Assembly (NCBI GenBank): GCA_051001975.1
Contig: JBPCMU010000128.1
Span: 1-51,891 of the forward strand
Direction of reading: 5' to 3'
Length of the DNA stretch: 51,891 bases
DNA from: DATAEG01 sp051001975
Lineage (GTDB): Bacteria; Actinomycetota; Actinomycetes; Mycobacteriales; Jatrophihabitantaceae
Position 1 is the first letter of the stretch; the number at the start of each line of letters is the position of its first letter. This document shows positions 24,112 through 32,807 of this stretch, piece by piece. Made by a program: the position numbers and the translations under genes. The notes below the pieces were generated by a model, which worked only from the letters and a program-made list of their open reading frames with translations, searched no databases and was not told the DNA's origin.

Positions 24112-25416
24112 GTGCTGCGCCGAATCGACCTGACCGAGTCGACCGCCCGGGACGTCACTGCAGTCCTGCCCCGGCCGCGCTTCGACGTAGCTGCGGCGAG
24201 CGAGGCGATCCGGCCGGTCGTCGATGCGGTACGTGCGCATGGCTACGCCGCGGCCCGGGAGGCGTCACAGCGCTTCGACGGGGTGGACGTGGCCGACCCG
24301 CGGACGTCCCCAGAGGAACTGGCCGCAGCGCTGGCCGCACTGGATCCGCAGGTGCGCGGCGCGCTGGAGGAGTCCATCCGGCGCGCCCGGATCGGGCACG
24401 AAGCACAGCGCCGGGAGGTCGTCACCGCCGAGATCGTCCCGGGAGGGAGCGTCACCGAGAAGTGGGTTCCGGTCGCCCGGGTCGGGCTGTACGTACCTGG
24501 TGGGTTGCTGCCGTTGCCCTCCAGCGTCGTCATGAACGTCGTGCCGGCCCAGGTCGCCGGCGTGGCGTCGCTGGCGGTTGCGTCACCCCCGCAGCGCGAG
24601 TTCGGCGGTCGGGTGCACCCGACGATCCTGGCCGCCTGCGCTCTGCTCGGGATCACCGAGGTCTACGCCGTCGGCGGGGCACAGGCGTTGGCGCTGCTCG
24701 CCTACGGCGACGAATCGCTGGGTATCGATCCGGTCCAGCTGATCACCGGTCCGGGCAACATCTACGTCGTCGCCGCGAAACGGCTGCTGCGCTCGGTGGT
24801 CGGCATCGATGCCGAGGCCGGGACGACCGAGATCGCGGTGCTCGCCGATCAGACGGCAGATTCGGCGCACGTCGCCGCCGACCTGATCAGCCAGGCCGAG
24901 CACGACCCGAATGCGGCCAGTGTGCTGGTGACCGACTCGGTCGAGTTGGCCGATGCAGTCGATGTCGAGCTGGCCCGGCAGGTGCCGGCGGCCAAGCACT
25001 CCGAGCGCATCACCGCCGCGCTCACCGGCGCGCAATCCGCGACGCTCATGGTGCGCGACATCCCCCAGGGTCTCCAAGTAGTAGATGCCTATGCCGCCGA
25101 GCATCTCGAGGTGATCACTGCCGATGCCAGGGCAGTGGCCGAGCAGGTCACTAACGCCGGCTGTATCTTCGTCGGTGCGCATGCTCCGGTCTCCCTCGGC
25201 GACTACTGCGCCGGCTCGAACCACGTGCTGCCCACCGGCGGCACCGCGCGGCACAGCTCGGGTCTGTCGGTGCAGAGCTTCCTCAAGGGCGTGCACCTCG
25301 TCGAGTACACCGCGGCGGCGCTGGCCGAGGCGGCTCCGCACGTCGTCGCGCTCGCCGAAGCCGAAGATCTTCCGTCGCACGGTGCCGCGGTGACGATCCG
25401 CTTCACCAATGGCTGA
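24112..25416 (+). CDS. hisD: Histidinol dehydrogenase
   Basis: HisD (434 residues) carries out the last two steps of histidine synthesis, oxidising L-histidinol to histidine with two NAD+ and a zinc ion. Family motifs are VGLYVPGGLLPLPSSVVMNVVPA, AVGGAQALALLAYG, ITGPGNIYVVAAK, DAEAGTTEI and ADLISQAEHDPNA. The zinc and active-site residues lie in QAEHD and near AYAAEHLEV; GDYCAGSNHVLPTGGTAR closes the core. It opens the his operon, and its stop overlaps hisC by eight bases (ATGGCTGA). Confidence 0.97.
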   Translation: MLRRIDLTESTARDVTAVLPRPRFDVAAASEAIRPVVDAVRAHGYAAAREASQRFDGVDVADPRTSPEELAAALAALDPQVRGALEESIRRARIGHEAQRREVVTAEIVPGGSVTEKWVPVARVGLYVPGGLLPLPSSVVMNVVPAQVAGVASLAVASPPQREFGGRVHPTILAACALLGITEVYAVGGAQALALLAYGDESLGIDPVQLITGPGNIYVVAAKRLLRSVVGIDAEAGTTEIAVLADQTADSAHVAADLISQAEHDPNAASVLVTDSVELADAVDVELARQVPAAKHSERITAALTGAQSATLMVRDIPQGLQVVDAYAAEHLEVITADARAVAEQVTNAGCIFVGAHAPVSLGDYCAGSNHVLPTGGTARHSSGLSVQSFLKGVHLVEYTAAALAEAAPHVVALAEAEDLPSHGAAVTIRFTNG

Positions 25417-26539
25417 GCCGGGCGGCGCGGCGCGGATCGACCTGGATCAGCTGCCGTTGCGCGCTGACCTGCGCGGCGAGCACGCTTACGGTGCGCCGCA
25501 ACTGGACGTGCCGGTGGCGCTGAACACCAACGAGAACTCCCATCGTCTGCCGGCCGAGTTGATCGCCGACATCGGCGCCGCCGCTCTGCAGGCCGCGGCG
25601 ACGTTGAACCGCTACCCGGACCGGGACGCTGTGGCGCTGCGTACCGACCTCGCCGGATACCTCGGCCACGGTCTGCGACCGGATGAGGTGTGGGCGGCGA
25701 ACGGGTCGAACGAGGTGCTGCAGCAACTCATGCAGGCCTTCGCGGGGCCGGGCCGCACGGTGCTCGGCTTCACCCCGTCGTACTCGATGCATCAGCTCAT
25801 CGCCCGCGGCATCGGGGCGAGCTTCGTCGACGGGCGCCGTGCCGGTGACTTCACGCTCTCCGCCGAGCACGCCGTCGCCGAGATCCAGCGGCACCGCCCG
25901 GACGTGGTGATGCTGTGCTCGCCGAACAACCCGACCGGAACGGCGCTGCCGCTGGAGGTCGTTTCCGCCGCGGTGGCCGCCGCGCCAGGCATCGTCATCC
26001 TGGACGAGGCCTACGCCGAGTTCGCCCGGTCCGGCACCGTCAGCGGGCTGAGCCTGCTGCCCGGCGCGCCGCGGCTGGTGGTCACCCGAACGATGAGCAA
26101 GGCGTTCGGGATGGCCGGATTGCGGGTCGGCTATCTGGCGGCCGCGGCTGCGGTCGTCGAGGCGGTCCAACTCGTCCGGCTGCCGTATCACCTGTCCGCG
26201 CTCACCCAGGCTGCGGCGCGCGCCGCGCTCGGTCATGCGGACCGATTGCTCTCGACCGTCGAGGAGATCAAGGCGCAACGCGATCGCATCGTCGGGCAGC
26301 TCTCCGCACTGGGTCTTCTCGTTTCACCGAGCGACGCAAACTTCGTCCTGTTCGGCGGGCTGCCGGACGCGCCGGCTGTCTGGCGGGCGCTGCTGGAGCG
26401 TGGCGTACTGGTCCGCGACGTGGACCTGCCGGGCTGGTTGCGGGTCACCGCGGGCACCGAAGAGGAGACCTCGGTGTTCCTCGACGCGCTGGCCGGAGTT
26501 CTCAGTGACGCCGCGATAGGACAGACTGGCGCACAGTGA
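25409..26539 (+). CDS. hisC: Histidinol-phosphate aminotransferase
   Basis: This 376-residue class I/II PLP aminotransferase makes histidinol phosphate from imidazole-acetol phosphate. Motifs are LNTNENSHRLP, ANGSNEVLQQLMQAF, SPNNPTGTALP, ILDEAYAEFAR and the PLP Lys in TMSKAFGMAGLRVGY. DVDLPGWLRVTAGT near the end holds the substrate-carboxylate or phosphate Arg. In some actinobacteria HisC also serves in aromatic amino acid transamination. It overlaps hisD by eight bases at the start and runs up to hisB, giving tight coupling in the operon. Confidence 0.96.
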   Translation: MAEPGGAARIDLDQLPLRADLRGEHAYGAPQLDVPVALNTNENSHRLPAELIADIGAAALQAAATLNRYPDRDAVALRTDLAGYLGHGLRPDEVWAANGSNEVLQQLMQAFAGPGRTVLGFTPSYSMHQLIARGIGASFVDGRRAGDFTLSAEHAVAEIQRHRPDVVMLCSPNNPTGTALPLEVVSAAVAAAPGIVILDEAYAEFARSGTVSGLSLLPGAPRLVVTRTMSKAFGMAGLRVGYLAAAAAVVEAVQLVRLPYHLSALTQAAARAALGHADRLLSTVEEIKAQRDRIVGQLSALGLLVSPSDANFVLFGGLPDAPAVWRALLERGVLVRDVDLPGWLRVTAGTEEETSVFLDALAGVLSDAAIGQTGAQ

Positions 26540-26574
26540 CTACCAAGCCGCGAACGAAAAGAGGAGACGCCCAC

Positions 26575-27168
26575 GTGAGCAGGACCGGGCGGGTGGAGCG
26601 CGAGACCGCCGAGACCAAGGTGCTCGTCGAGATCGATCTGGACGGCGCCGGACACACCGACGTCGCCACCGGTGTCGGCTTCTTCGACCACATGATCACC
26701 TCGTTCGGCAAGCACGGCCTGTTCAACCTGACGCTCGCCGTCGAGGGCGACCTGCACATCGACGCGCACCACTCCGTCGAGGATGCCGCGATCGCACTCG
26801 GCCAGGCTTTTGGGGAGGCGATCGGGGACAAGGCTGGGCTGCGCCGCTTCGGCGATGCGCTGATCCCCATGGACGAGGCACTGGTGCAGGCTGCGGTAGA
26901 CCTTTCCGGCCGGCCGTACCTGGTACACCGCGAACCGGATGGCGCGCCGCCGATGATCGGCACGCAGTACGCCACCACTCTCACCCGACACGTCTTCGAG
27001 TCCTTCGCCCACCACGCGGGCGTCGGGCTGCACGTGATCGTGCACAGCGGCCGCGACTGGCATCACATCGTCGAGGCCCAGTACAAGGCGGTCGCGCGGG
27101 CATTGCGCAGTGCGGCCGAGTTGGACCCCCGGGTTGTCGGCGTGCCCAGCACCAAGGGCGTGCTGTAG
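26575..27168 (+). CDS. hisB: Imidazoleglycerol-phosphate dehydratase
   Basis: HisB removes water from imidazoleglycerol phosphate. The enzyme is monofunctional here (197 residues), without the phosphatase domain of the enterobacterial fusion. Metal-binding His motifs are FFDHM, DAHHSVED, ARHVFESFAHHAG-like TRHVFESFAHHAG and WHHIVEAQYKA. I chose GTG 26575 because AAGAGGAG lies eight bases upstream and SRTGRVERETAET is the usual N terminus. An in-frame GTG at 26536 overlaps the hisC stop and would add 13 residues. The gene lies within the his operon. Confidence 0.96.
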   Translation: MSRTGRVERETAETKVLVEIDLDGAGHTDVATGVGFFDHMITSFGKHGLFNLTLAVEGDLHIDAHHSVEDAAIALGQAFGEAIGDKAGLRRFGDALIPMDEALVQAAVDLSGRPYLVHREPDGAPPMIGTQYATTLTRHVFESFAHHAGVGLHVIVHSGRDWHHIVEAQYKAVARALRSAAELDPRVVGVPSTKGVL

Positions 27169-27207
27169 CCCCAGGCGCAGGATCGGCGAAAGGCAACCGG
27201 CGAGACT

Positions 27208-27831
27208 ATGAACCGACCCAGTGTCGTGGTCCTCGACTACGGCTTCGGCAACGTCAGGTCCGCGCAGCGCGCGCTGGAGCGGGCCGGAGCGACGGTGGCC
27301 GTGACCGCCGATCACGACCTGGCTACCCGGGCCGACGGGCTGGTCGTCCCCGGTGTGGGTGCGTTCGCTGCATGTATGACCGGGCTCGTCTCGGTCGGCG
27401 CGCCGGCTCTCATCGCCGCACGGGCGAAGGCGGGAGCGCCGGTGCTGGGGATCTGCGTCGGCATGCAGGTGCTGTTCGCCGACGGCGTCGAGCACGGCAC
27501 CCGCACGGAGGGGCTGGGGCTGCTGGCCGGCGAGGTCGAATCGCTGGACGCGCCGGTGCTGCCGCACATGGGCTGGAACACCGTCACCTCGCCGAGCGGG
27601 TCGATACTGTTCCGTGGCGTCGAGCAGGGCACCCGGTTCTACTTCGTGCACAGCTACGCGGTTGCCGCGCAGCCGATCGCCGTCGCCGGCATCCAGGTGG
27701 CCACCAGCGAGCACGGCCACCGGTTCTTGGCCGCGGTCGAGGCCGGCTCGGTGAGTGGCACCCAGTTCCATCCGGAGAAGTCCGGCGATGCAGGGGCGGC
27801 CCTGCTGAAGAACTGGGTGGGCGCGCTATGA
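27208..27831 (+). CDS. hisH: Imidazole glycerol phosphate synthase, glutamine amidotransferase subunit
   Basis: HisH (207 residues) is a class I glutamine amidotransferase that feeds ammonia to HisF. It starts VVVLDYGFGNVRSAQRAL. PGVGAFAACM forms the oxyanion strand, and the nucleophile is C83 in GICVGMQVLF. The catalytic His and Glu are in TQFHPEKSGD near the C terminus. The GAAAGGCAA region upstream of ATG 27208 gives a modest ribosome site. It overlaps hisA by four bases (ATGA). Confidence 0.97.
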   Translation: MNRPSVVVLDYGFGNVRSAQRALERAGATVAVTADHDLATRADGLVVPGVGAFAACMTGLVSVGAPALIAARAKAGAPVLGICVGMQVLFADGVEHGTRTEGLGLLAGEVESLDAPVLPHMGWNTVTSPSGSILFRGVEQGTRFYFVHSYAVAAQPIAVAGIQVATSEHGHRFLAAVEAGSVSGTQFHPEKSGDAGAALLKNWVGAL

Positions 27832-28553
27832 CCGATCTGATCCTGTTGCCGGCGGTGGATGTGGCCGACGGCGCCGCGGTTCGGCTGGTACGCGGTGAGG
27901 CCGGGTCGGAGACGACCTACGGCGACCCGAAGGAAGCCGCGCTGTCGTTCCAGCGGGCCGGCGCCGAGTGGATCCACCTCGTCGACCTCGACGCGGCGTT
28001 CGGCCGTGGCAGCAACCGAGAGGTGCTCGCCGAGGTCGTCTCCGCGCTGGACATCCATGTCGAGATCTCCGGTGGCATTCGCGACGATGCCTCCCTGACG
28101 ACTGCGCTGGCCACCGGGGCGACCCGGGTCAACCTCGGTACCGCCGCGCTCGAGTCGCCGGACTGGGTGCGCTCGGCGATCGAGCGGTTCGGTCCGGCGA
28201 TCGCAGTCGGCCTGGACGTGCGCGGCACCACGCTGGCCGCGCGAGGGTGGACGGAGGAGGGCGGCGACCTCTGGGAGACGCTGGCCCGTCTCGACGCCGA
28301 TGGCTGCGCGCGCTACGTCGTCACCGACGTACACCGGGACGGCACGCTGACCGGCCCGAACCTGCAGTTGCTGCGCGACGTGTGCGCCCGCACCGAAGCC
28401 GCGGTGGTGGCCAGCGGCGGCGTCTCCTCGCTCGACGACATCCGGGCGATCGCCGAACTCACCGGCGCCGGCATCGAAGGGGCGATCGTCGGCAAGGCGC
28501 TCTACTCCGGGGCGTTCACCCTCCCCGACGCGCTCGCCGCCGCCCGATCCTGA
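27828..28553 (+). CDS. priA: Phosphoribosyl isomerase, HisA/PriA type
   Basis: This 241-residue (beta/alpha)8 barrel isomerises ProFAR to PRFAR in histidine synthesis. In many actinobacteria it is PriA, which also performs the TrpF step of tryptophan synthesis. Catalytic aspartates lie in LLPAVDVADG and in VVTDVHRDGTLTGPN. YGDPKEAALSFQRAGAEWIHLVDLDAAFG and VEISGGIRDD are typical. The trp genes in this window lack trpF, which supports dual function. The ATG at 27828 overlaps hisH. Confidence 0.94.
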   Translation: MTDLILLPAVDVADGAAVRLVRGEAGSETTYGDPKEAALSFQRAGAEWIHLVDLDAAFGRGSNREVLAEVVSALDIHVEISGGIRDDASLTTALATGATRVNLGTAALESPDWVRSAIERFGPAIAVGLDVRGTTLAARGWTEEGGDLWETLARLDADGCARYVVTDVHRDGTLTGPNLQLLRDVCARTEAAVVASGGVSSLDDIRAIAELTGAGIEGAIVGKALYSGAFTLPDALAAARS

Positions 28554-28558
28554 CCGCT

Positions 28559-28600
28559 TTTGGCCGCCGGTCGTCGAATAGCGGGCTGGGCGGCCAAAAC
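28559..28600. repeat. Inverted repeat between hisA and hisF
   Basis: TTTTGGCCGCC (28559-28569) and GGCGGCCAAAA (28590-28600) are perfect 11-bp arms around a 20-base loop. It begins five bases after the hisA stop codon. It lacks the T run after the stem that a classic terminator would have on the plus strand, though it ends CCAAAA and starts with TTTT. It may reduce read-through or protect mRNA ends. Confidence 0.75.
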
Positions 28601-28620
28601 CGTACTGGGAGACTGGCCGG

Positions 28621-29394
28621 GTGACCGTCTCCATTCGGGTGATCCCGTGCCTGGACGTGGACGCCGGCCGGGTCGTCAAGGGCGTCAACTTCGAGAACCT
28701 GCGCGATGCGGGCGACCCGGTCGAGCTGGCCGCCCGGTACGACGCGACCGGCGCGGATGAGCTGACGTTCCTGGACATCACTGCCTCCTCGGGTCAACGG
28801 GAGACCACCTACGACGTGGTTCGCCGTACCGCCGACCGGGTGTTCATTCCGCTCACCGTGGGCGGCGGGGTGCGCCGGGTCGAGGACGTCGATCTGTTGC
28901 TGCGGGCCGGCGCGGACAAGGTCGGGGTGAACACCGCGGCGATCGCCCGGCCGGCGCTGATCGGGGAGATCGCCGAGCGGTTCGGCAACCAGGTGCTGGT
29001 GCTCTCCCTGGACGCGCGCCGGGTGCCGACCGGCGCCACCCCGACGCCCAGCGGATTTGAAGTGACCACCCATGGTGGCCGACGGGGCACCGGCATCGAC
29101 GCGATCGAGTGGGCACGGCGCGCCACCGAACTCGGCGCCGGGGAGATCCTGCTCAACTCGATGGACGCCGACGGCACCCGGCAAGGCTTCGACCTGCCGC
29201 TGATCCGCGCGGTGCGGGCGGTCATCAACGTGCCGCTCATCGCCAGTGGGGGAGCCGGGGCCGTCGAACACTTCCCGCCCGCCGTGGCGGCCGGCGCCGA
29301 CGCGGTGCTGGCCGCCAGCGTGCTGCACTTCGGTCAGCTGACCGTTGCCGACATCAAGGACGCACTGCGCGCTGCCGGAATCACTGTTCGCTGA
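28621..29394 (+). CDS. hisF: Imidazole glycerol phosphate synthase, cyclase subunit
   Basis: HisF (257 residues) is a (beta/alpha)8 barrel that uses HisH-derived ammonia to form imidazoleglycerol phosphate and AICAR. Catalytic aspartates lie in VIPCLDVDAGRVVKGVNF and in LLNSMDADGTRQGFDL. LTVGGGVRRVEDV and IASGGAG bind phosphate. A GTG start at 28621 follows GAGACT and five bases, a weaker form of the leaderless promoter pattern seen elsewhere here, so hisF may have its own start of transcription after the hairpin. Its last 14 bases overlap the convergent membrane-protein gene. Confidence 0.97.
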   Translation: MTVSIRVIPCLDVDAGRVVKGVNFENLRDAGDPVELAARYDATGADELTFLDITASSGQRETTYDVVRRTADRVFIPLTVGGGVRRVEDVDLLLRAGADKVGVNTAAIARPALIGEIAERFGNQVLVLSLDARRVPTGATPTPSGFEVTTHGGRRGTGIDAIEWARRATELGAGEILLNSMDADGTRQGFDLPLIRAVRAVINVPLIASGGAGAVEHFPPAVAAGADAVLAASVLHFGQLTVADIKDALRAAGITVR

Positions 29395-29782
29395 CCGACG
29401 GCCGACGTTCCTCCCAGCGCGCGTGCAGCAGGAACGCCGCGACCGACACGAGCAGGAACACGATGCCCCAGACCACCAGGCCCGACGCCACCGCCAGCAC
29501 GGCGGTCACCACGAAGATCCCGCACTGTGCTACCAACCGGCGCGACTTCGGCAGTCGCTGCCGGGACCGCGGCGCGAGCCACGTCCCCCAGATCGCGACG
29601 ACCACCACGACGAGGACCATTGCCAGCGCAACGCCGGCAAGCGCTGACGGCGCCAGCCGCCAGCCGGCCAACACCACTGTCACCAACATGGCCAGCTCGC
29701 AGAAGAACGCGAGCGCGGCGACCTGTGGAGCGAGCGCCTCCCACGGGTGTCGGGCCGGCCGCCGGTCGGAGGGTTCGGTCAT
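29381..29782 (-). CDS. YrdB/DUF2568-like small membrane protein
   Basis: From ATG 29782, preceded by GAGGG, the protein has 133 residues. Four hydrophobic segments are seen (about 18-38, 45-68, 80-100 and 102-122). WEALAPQVAALAFFCELAML at the N terminus and the short loops resemble the YrdB family (DUF2568), which has no established role. An upstream in-frame extension to 29893 is rejected because it is Arg-rich and lacks a ribosome site. It is convergent with hisF and overlaps it by 14 bases. Confidence 0.75.
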   Translation of the reverse strand: MTEPSDRRPARHPWEALAPQVAALAFFCELAMLVTVVLAGWRLAPSALAGVALAMVLVVVVVAIWGTWLAPRSRQRLPKSRRLVAQCGIFVVTAVLAVASGLVVWGIVFLLVSVAAFLLHARWEERRPSVSEQ

Positions 29783-29891
29783 CCCTCTACAGTGCCGCAC
29801 CCGGCTGAGTGCCCGGCGTTGACCCGACATCAGGCGCCGAATGGGTGACAATGTGCGGGTTCCGGCTCTTCGATCAAGGACGTGACTCCCC

Positions 29892-30452
29892 ATGGCTGAC
29901 GACCGCTCGGCGCCGTCGTCCCACGGCGCACCGCCGATCGTGCTCGGTGCGGTGGCGACCGGGACCGTGTCGACGCCTTTCCTCGCCGTCTACGCGGGTC
30001 TGTTCGTGTTGCGTGGGCTGTTCGTCAAGACCGACACGCCGGATGTGTTCGACTCGCACGGCCTCGAGGCGCTCGCTGGGCTGGGTATTGCGGCCTTCCT
30101 GGTGCTGACGATCGTTGGACTCACCCGGTTCGTCGGTGGCCGAGCGCCATGGCTGTTCGTCATCACGCAACTCGCGGTGCTGGTGGCCTCCGGCTGGCTG
30201 CTGCTGGACCGAACATCCGGCGACCCACAGTTGCCGGCGCTGCTGTTGGGCGGCTCCGTCGTCGCCTTGGTGCTCGGCGCACTGCCGCCGTCGCTGCGCT
30301 GGACGGGGGTGCTGGAGAGCAAGGAGGCGGATGCGGACGAGCTGGCCGGACCGGCTGGCACCACCACCGAGGACGGCAAAGGCGAGCCGGTGTTCGGTGA
30401 GGTCGGCTGGGAGGACAGCTACGACGCCGACTCGGCGGACCAGCCGAGCTGA
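29892..30452 (+). CDS. Membrane protein of unknown function
   Basis: This 186-residue protein has four predicted transmembrane segments (about 18-40, 57-76, 85-105 and 114-133) and an acidic C-terminal tail (about 140-186) ending in VGWEDSYDADSADQPS. No family is recognised. The ATG at 29892 has AAGGACG upstream. It lies just before a two-component pair but is separated by 160 bases with a promoter, so any link is unproven. Confidence 0.7.
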   Translation: MADDRSAPSSHGAPPIVLGAVATGTVSTPFLAVYAGLFVLRGLFVKTDTPDVFDSHGLEALAGLGIAAFLVLTIVGLTRFVGGRAPWLFVITQLAVLVASGWLLLDRTSGDPQLPALLLGGSVVALVLGALPPSLRWTGVLESKEADADELAGPAGTTTEDGKGEPVFGEVGWEDSYDADSADQPS

Positions 30453-30507
30453 GCCGCGCCGGCTCCGCGGTGGCTATGCGCCCGGTAGGTGTGTACACAA
30501 GATTCAC

Positions 30508-30523
30508 AGGTTCTACCTAGGTT
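30508..30523 (+). promoter_or_regulatory. Promoter and possible response-regulator site for the 30613 operon
   Basis: AGGTT occurs at 30508 and 30519, one helical turn (11 bases) apart, as in OmpR-family direct-repeat sites. The second overlaps TAGGTT (30518-30523), a -10-like box. A GTGTACAC palindrome lies at about 30491-30498. Self-regulation is a fair inference. Confidence 0.4.
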
Positions 30524-30612
30524 GTGCCCACCTGAGACCCAGCTGTCGCAGGGACCGTGGCCCCGGGTTATCCGGCTCGGGCAGCTCGGGGACAACGGTG
30601 AGGAGCACGCGA

Positions 30613-31317
30613 ATGACTGTGGCCACGGAGACGAAGCGACGTGTGCTGGTCGTCGACGACGAGGAGAACGTCGCCCATCTGGTCTCCTCTGCGCTGCGCT
30701 TCGACGGGTTCGAGACGGTGACCGCCGACAACGGCCACAGCGCTGTCGCTGCGGTGGCCGAGTACGAGCCGGATCTGCTGGTGCTGGACGTGATGATGCC
30801 CGGCCTCGACGGATTCGGGCTGCTCGCGCAGCTGCGCAAGGCCGGCTGCGACGTCCCGGTGATCTTCCTGACTGCGCGCGACACGGCCGCCGACCGGGTC
30901 CGTGGGCTGCGCGGCGGTGCCGACGACTATGTGGTCAAGCCGTTCAGCGTCGAGGAACTGTTGGCCCGGGTACATGCCGTGCTGCGCCGCACCAACCTTG
31001 ACCCGAACCGCGAGGGGTTGCTGCACGTCGCCGATCTCGAGCTGGACGAGAACAGCCACGAGGTGGCCCGCAACGGCGTCGAGGTCAAGCTGACGACTAC
31101 CGAGTTCGAGTTGCTGCGCTACCTGATGCGCAACGAGCGAGTGGTGCTGAGCAAGGGCCAGATCTTGGACCGGGTGTGGCGCTACGACTTCAAGGGCCAG
31201 TCCAACATCGTCGAGCTCTACATCGGCTACCTGCGGAAGAAGGTCGACAACATCGAGCCGAAGCTGATCCACACCATCCGCGGAGCTGGATACGTCCTCA
31301 AGGCGCCCCGGAGGTGA
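30613..31317 (+). CDS. OmpR/PhoB-family response regulator
   Basis: This 234-residue protein has an N-terminal receiver with acidic pocket VVDDEEN, phosphoacceptor D59 in LLVLDVMMPGLDG, Thr in FLTARD and K109 in VVKPF. The C-terminal winged helix (about 135-230) has TTTEFELLRYLMRNERVVLSK, WRYDFKGQSNIVELYIGYLRKK and IHTIRGAGYVLK. It is close in layout to mycobacterial MprA/TrcR-type regulators. The ATG at 30613 has GAGGAG upstream. Eight bases separate its stop from the kinase gene, so the pair is co-transcribed. The signal is unknown. Confidence 0.95.
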   Translation: MTVATETKRRVLVVDDEENVAHLVSSALRFDGFETVTADNGHSAVAAVAEYEPDLLVLDVMMPGLDGFGLLAQLRKAGCDVPVIFLTARDTAADRVRGLRGGADDYVVKPFSVEELLARVHAVLRRTNLDPNREGLLHVADLELDENSHEVARNGVEVKLTTTEFELLRYLMRNERVVLSKGQILDRVWRYDFKGQSNIVELYIGYLRKKVDNIEPKLIHTIRGAGYVLKAPRR

Positions 31318-31325
31318 CGCAGTAG

Positions 31326-32807
31326 GTGACCGAGGCGCGCAGCACTGTTGCATCGTCGCGGCGCCCGACCTGGCTGCCGCGCACGCTCACCGCACGCCTG
31401 GTGCTGGGCGTCGTCCTTGTCGTCGTCGTGGTGGTCACGACAACGGGCGCGTTGACCACTGTCCTGCTCGGGCGGTTCCTGCACGAACGCCTCGACCAGC
31501 AGTTGCTGAGCACCGCGACCGACGCGCAGGTGACCGGCCTGCTCAACGCCGAAGACTCACCACAGCAGGCGCCGCCGCTGACGCCGCCGCAGCACGTCTA
31601 TGTGGTCGTTCTCGATCGGTCCGGGGCCGCGCTCCAGCTTCCATCCGGAGCGCGCAATCTGGAGAACCTCGAGCTCGACGCCTCGCAGCGCCAGTCGGTA
31701 GTGGCGAAGGAGACCGGTCCGCGGTCGATGACCACGACCGGCGGTGAACGGGTGCGACTGGTCTCCCTGCCCAACAAGACACTTCGCGTCGGCACCGTGC
31801 GAGTGGAGCCGGTGACCGTGGTCGTCGCGCTGTCCGAGCATGAGGTCGGCGTGACTATGCACCGGGTGCTGCTGCTCGAACTGGCCATCGGCGGCGCCGC
31901 GGTGGTGCTCGCCTTCGGGGTGACCGCAGCCGGGCTGAGCTGGAGCCTCAAGCCGCTGCGGCGGGTGACCCGCACGGCTCAGGAGGTCACCGCCGAACTC
32001 TCTCCGGATGGCGCCGGGTTGCAGCGCCGGGTCCTCAGCACCGAGTCCACCACTGAGGTCGGTCAGCTCGCCCAGTCGTTCAACACGATGCTCGACGAGG
32101 TGCAGGGGCAGTTCGCCGCGCGGCGTGAATCAGAGAACCGGATGCGCCAGTTCCTCGCCGATGCCAGCCATGAGCTGCGCACGCCGCTCACGTCTATCCG
32201 CGGTTACGCCGAGTTGGCCCGGCTGCGTGGCTCCCCGGACATCGACGACACGATCGGGCGCATCGAGACCGAGGGCACCCGGATGTCGCGGCTGGTTGAG
32301 GACTTGCTGCTGCTCGCCCGTGGCGATGACGCGGACGGTACCGAGCAGCCCGTCCAGCAGTCCTTGATCGATGTCGGAGAGCTGGTCGAGGACGCCGTGG
32401 AGGGAGTCCGCGCGGCGTACCCGGACCGGGCGATCACCGTCGAGACGGTCGGCGCGCCGGGTGTGGTGGGCGATCCCGATCAGCTGGTCCGGGTGATCCG
32501 CAATCTCGTCATCAACGCTGCCGTGCACACGAACCCGGACGGCCCGATCCGCGTCGATGCGCGTCGCGATGATCAGTGGGTCTTCGTCCGGATCGCCGAT
32601 GCCGGGCCTGGCCTGCCCGCTGAGGAATTGCCGCACGTCTTCGAGCGGTTCTGGCGCGCGGACAAGGCACGCACGCGGGCCCGCGGTGGCTCCGGGCTCG
32701 GGCTGGCGATCGTTGCGCAGATCGTGCACGCGCACGGAGGCGACGCGGTCTTCGAGAGCTCACCCGAGGCCGGCACCACCGTCACCCTCCGCCTCCCCGC
32801 CACATAG
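31326..32807 (+). CDS. Sensor histidine kinase
   Basis: This 493-residue kinase has TM1 (about 24-48), an extracytoplasmic sensor region (about 49-180), TM2 (about 181-206) and a HAMP domain (about 207-262). The DHp helix has H282 in ADASHELRTPLTSIRGYAE. The ATPase domain has VIRNLVINAAVHTN (N box), IADAGPGLP (G1), FERFWRADKAR (F box) and GGSGLGLAIV (G2). It phosphorylates the regulator at 30613. The start is GTG 31326, next to the regulator stop. Its 3' end overlaps the convergent GT87-like remnant by 26 bases. Confidence 0.95.
   Translation: MTEARSTVASSRRPTWLPRTLTARLVLGVVLVVVVVVTTTGALTTVLLGRFLHERLDQQLLSTATDAQVTGLLNAEDSPQQAPPLTPPQHVYVVVLDRSGAALQLPSGARNLENLELDASQRQSVVAKETGPRSMTTTGGERVRLVSLPNKTLRVGTVRVEPVTVVVALSEHEVGVTMHRVLLLELAIGGAAVVLAFGVTAAGLSWSLKPLRRVTRTAQEVTAELSPDGAGLQRRVLSTESTTEVGQLAQSFNTMLDEVQGQFAARRESENRMRQFLADASHELRTPLTSIRGYAELARLRGSPDIDDTIGRIETEGTRMSRLVEDLLLLARGDDADGTEQPVQQSLIDVGELVEDAVEGVRAAYPDRAITVETVGAPGVVGDPDQLVRVIRNLVINAAVHTNPDGPIRVDARRDDQWVFVRIADAGPGLPAEELPHVFERFWRADKARTRARGGSGLGLAIVAQIVHAHGGDAVFESSPEAGTTVTLRLPAT

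Noticed and set aside
26233..27771. Minus-strand open frame across hisC, hisB and hisH
   Set aside because: It spans three confident sense genes and has no family match.
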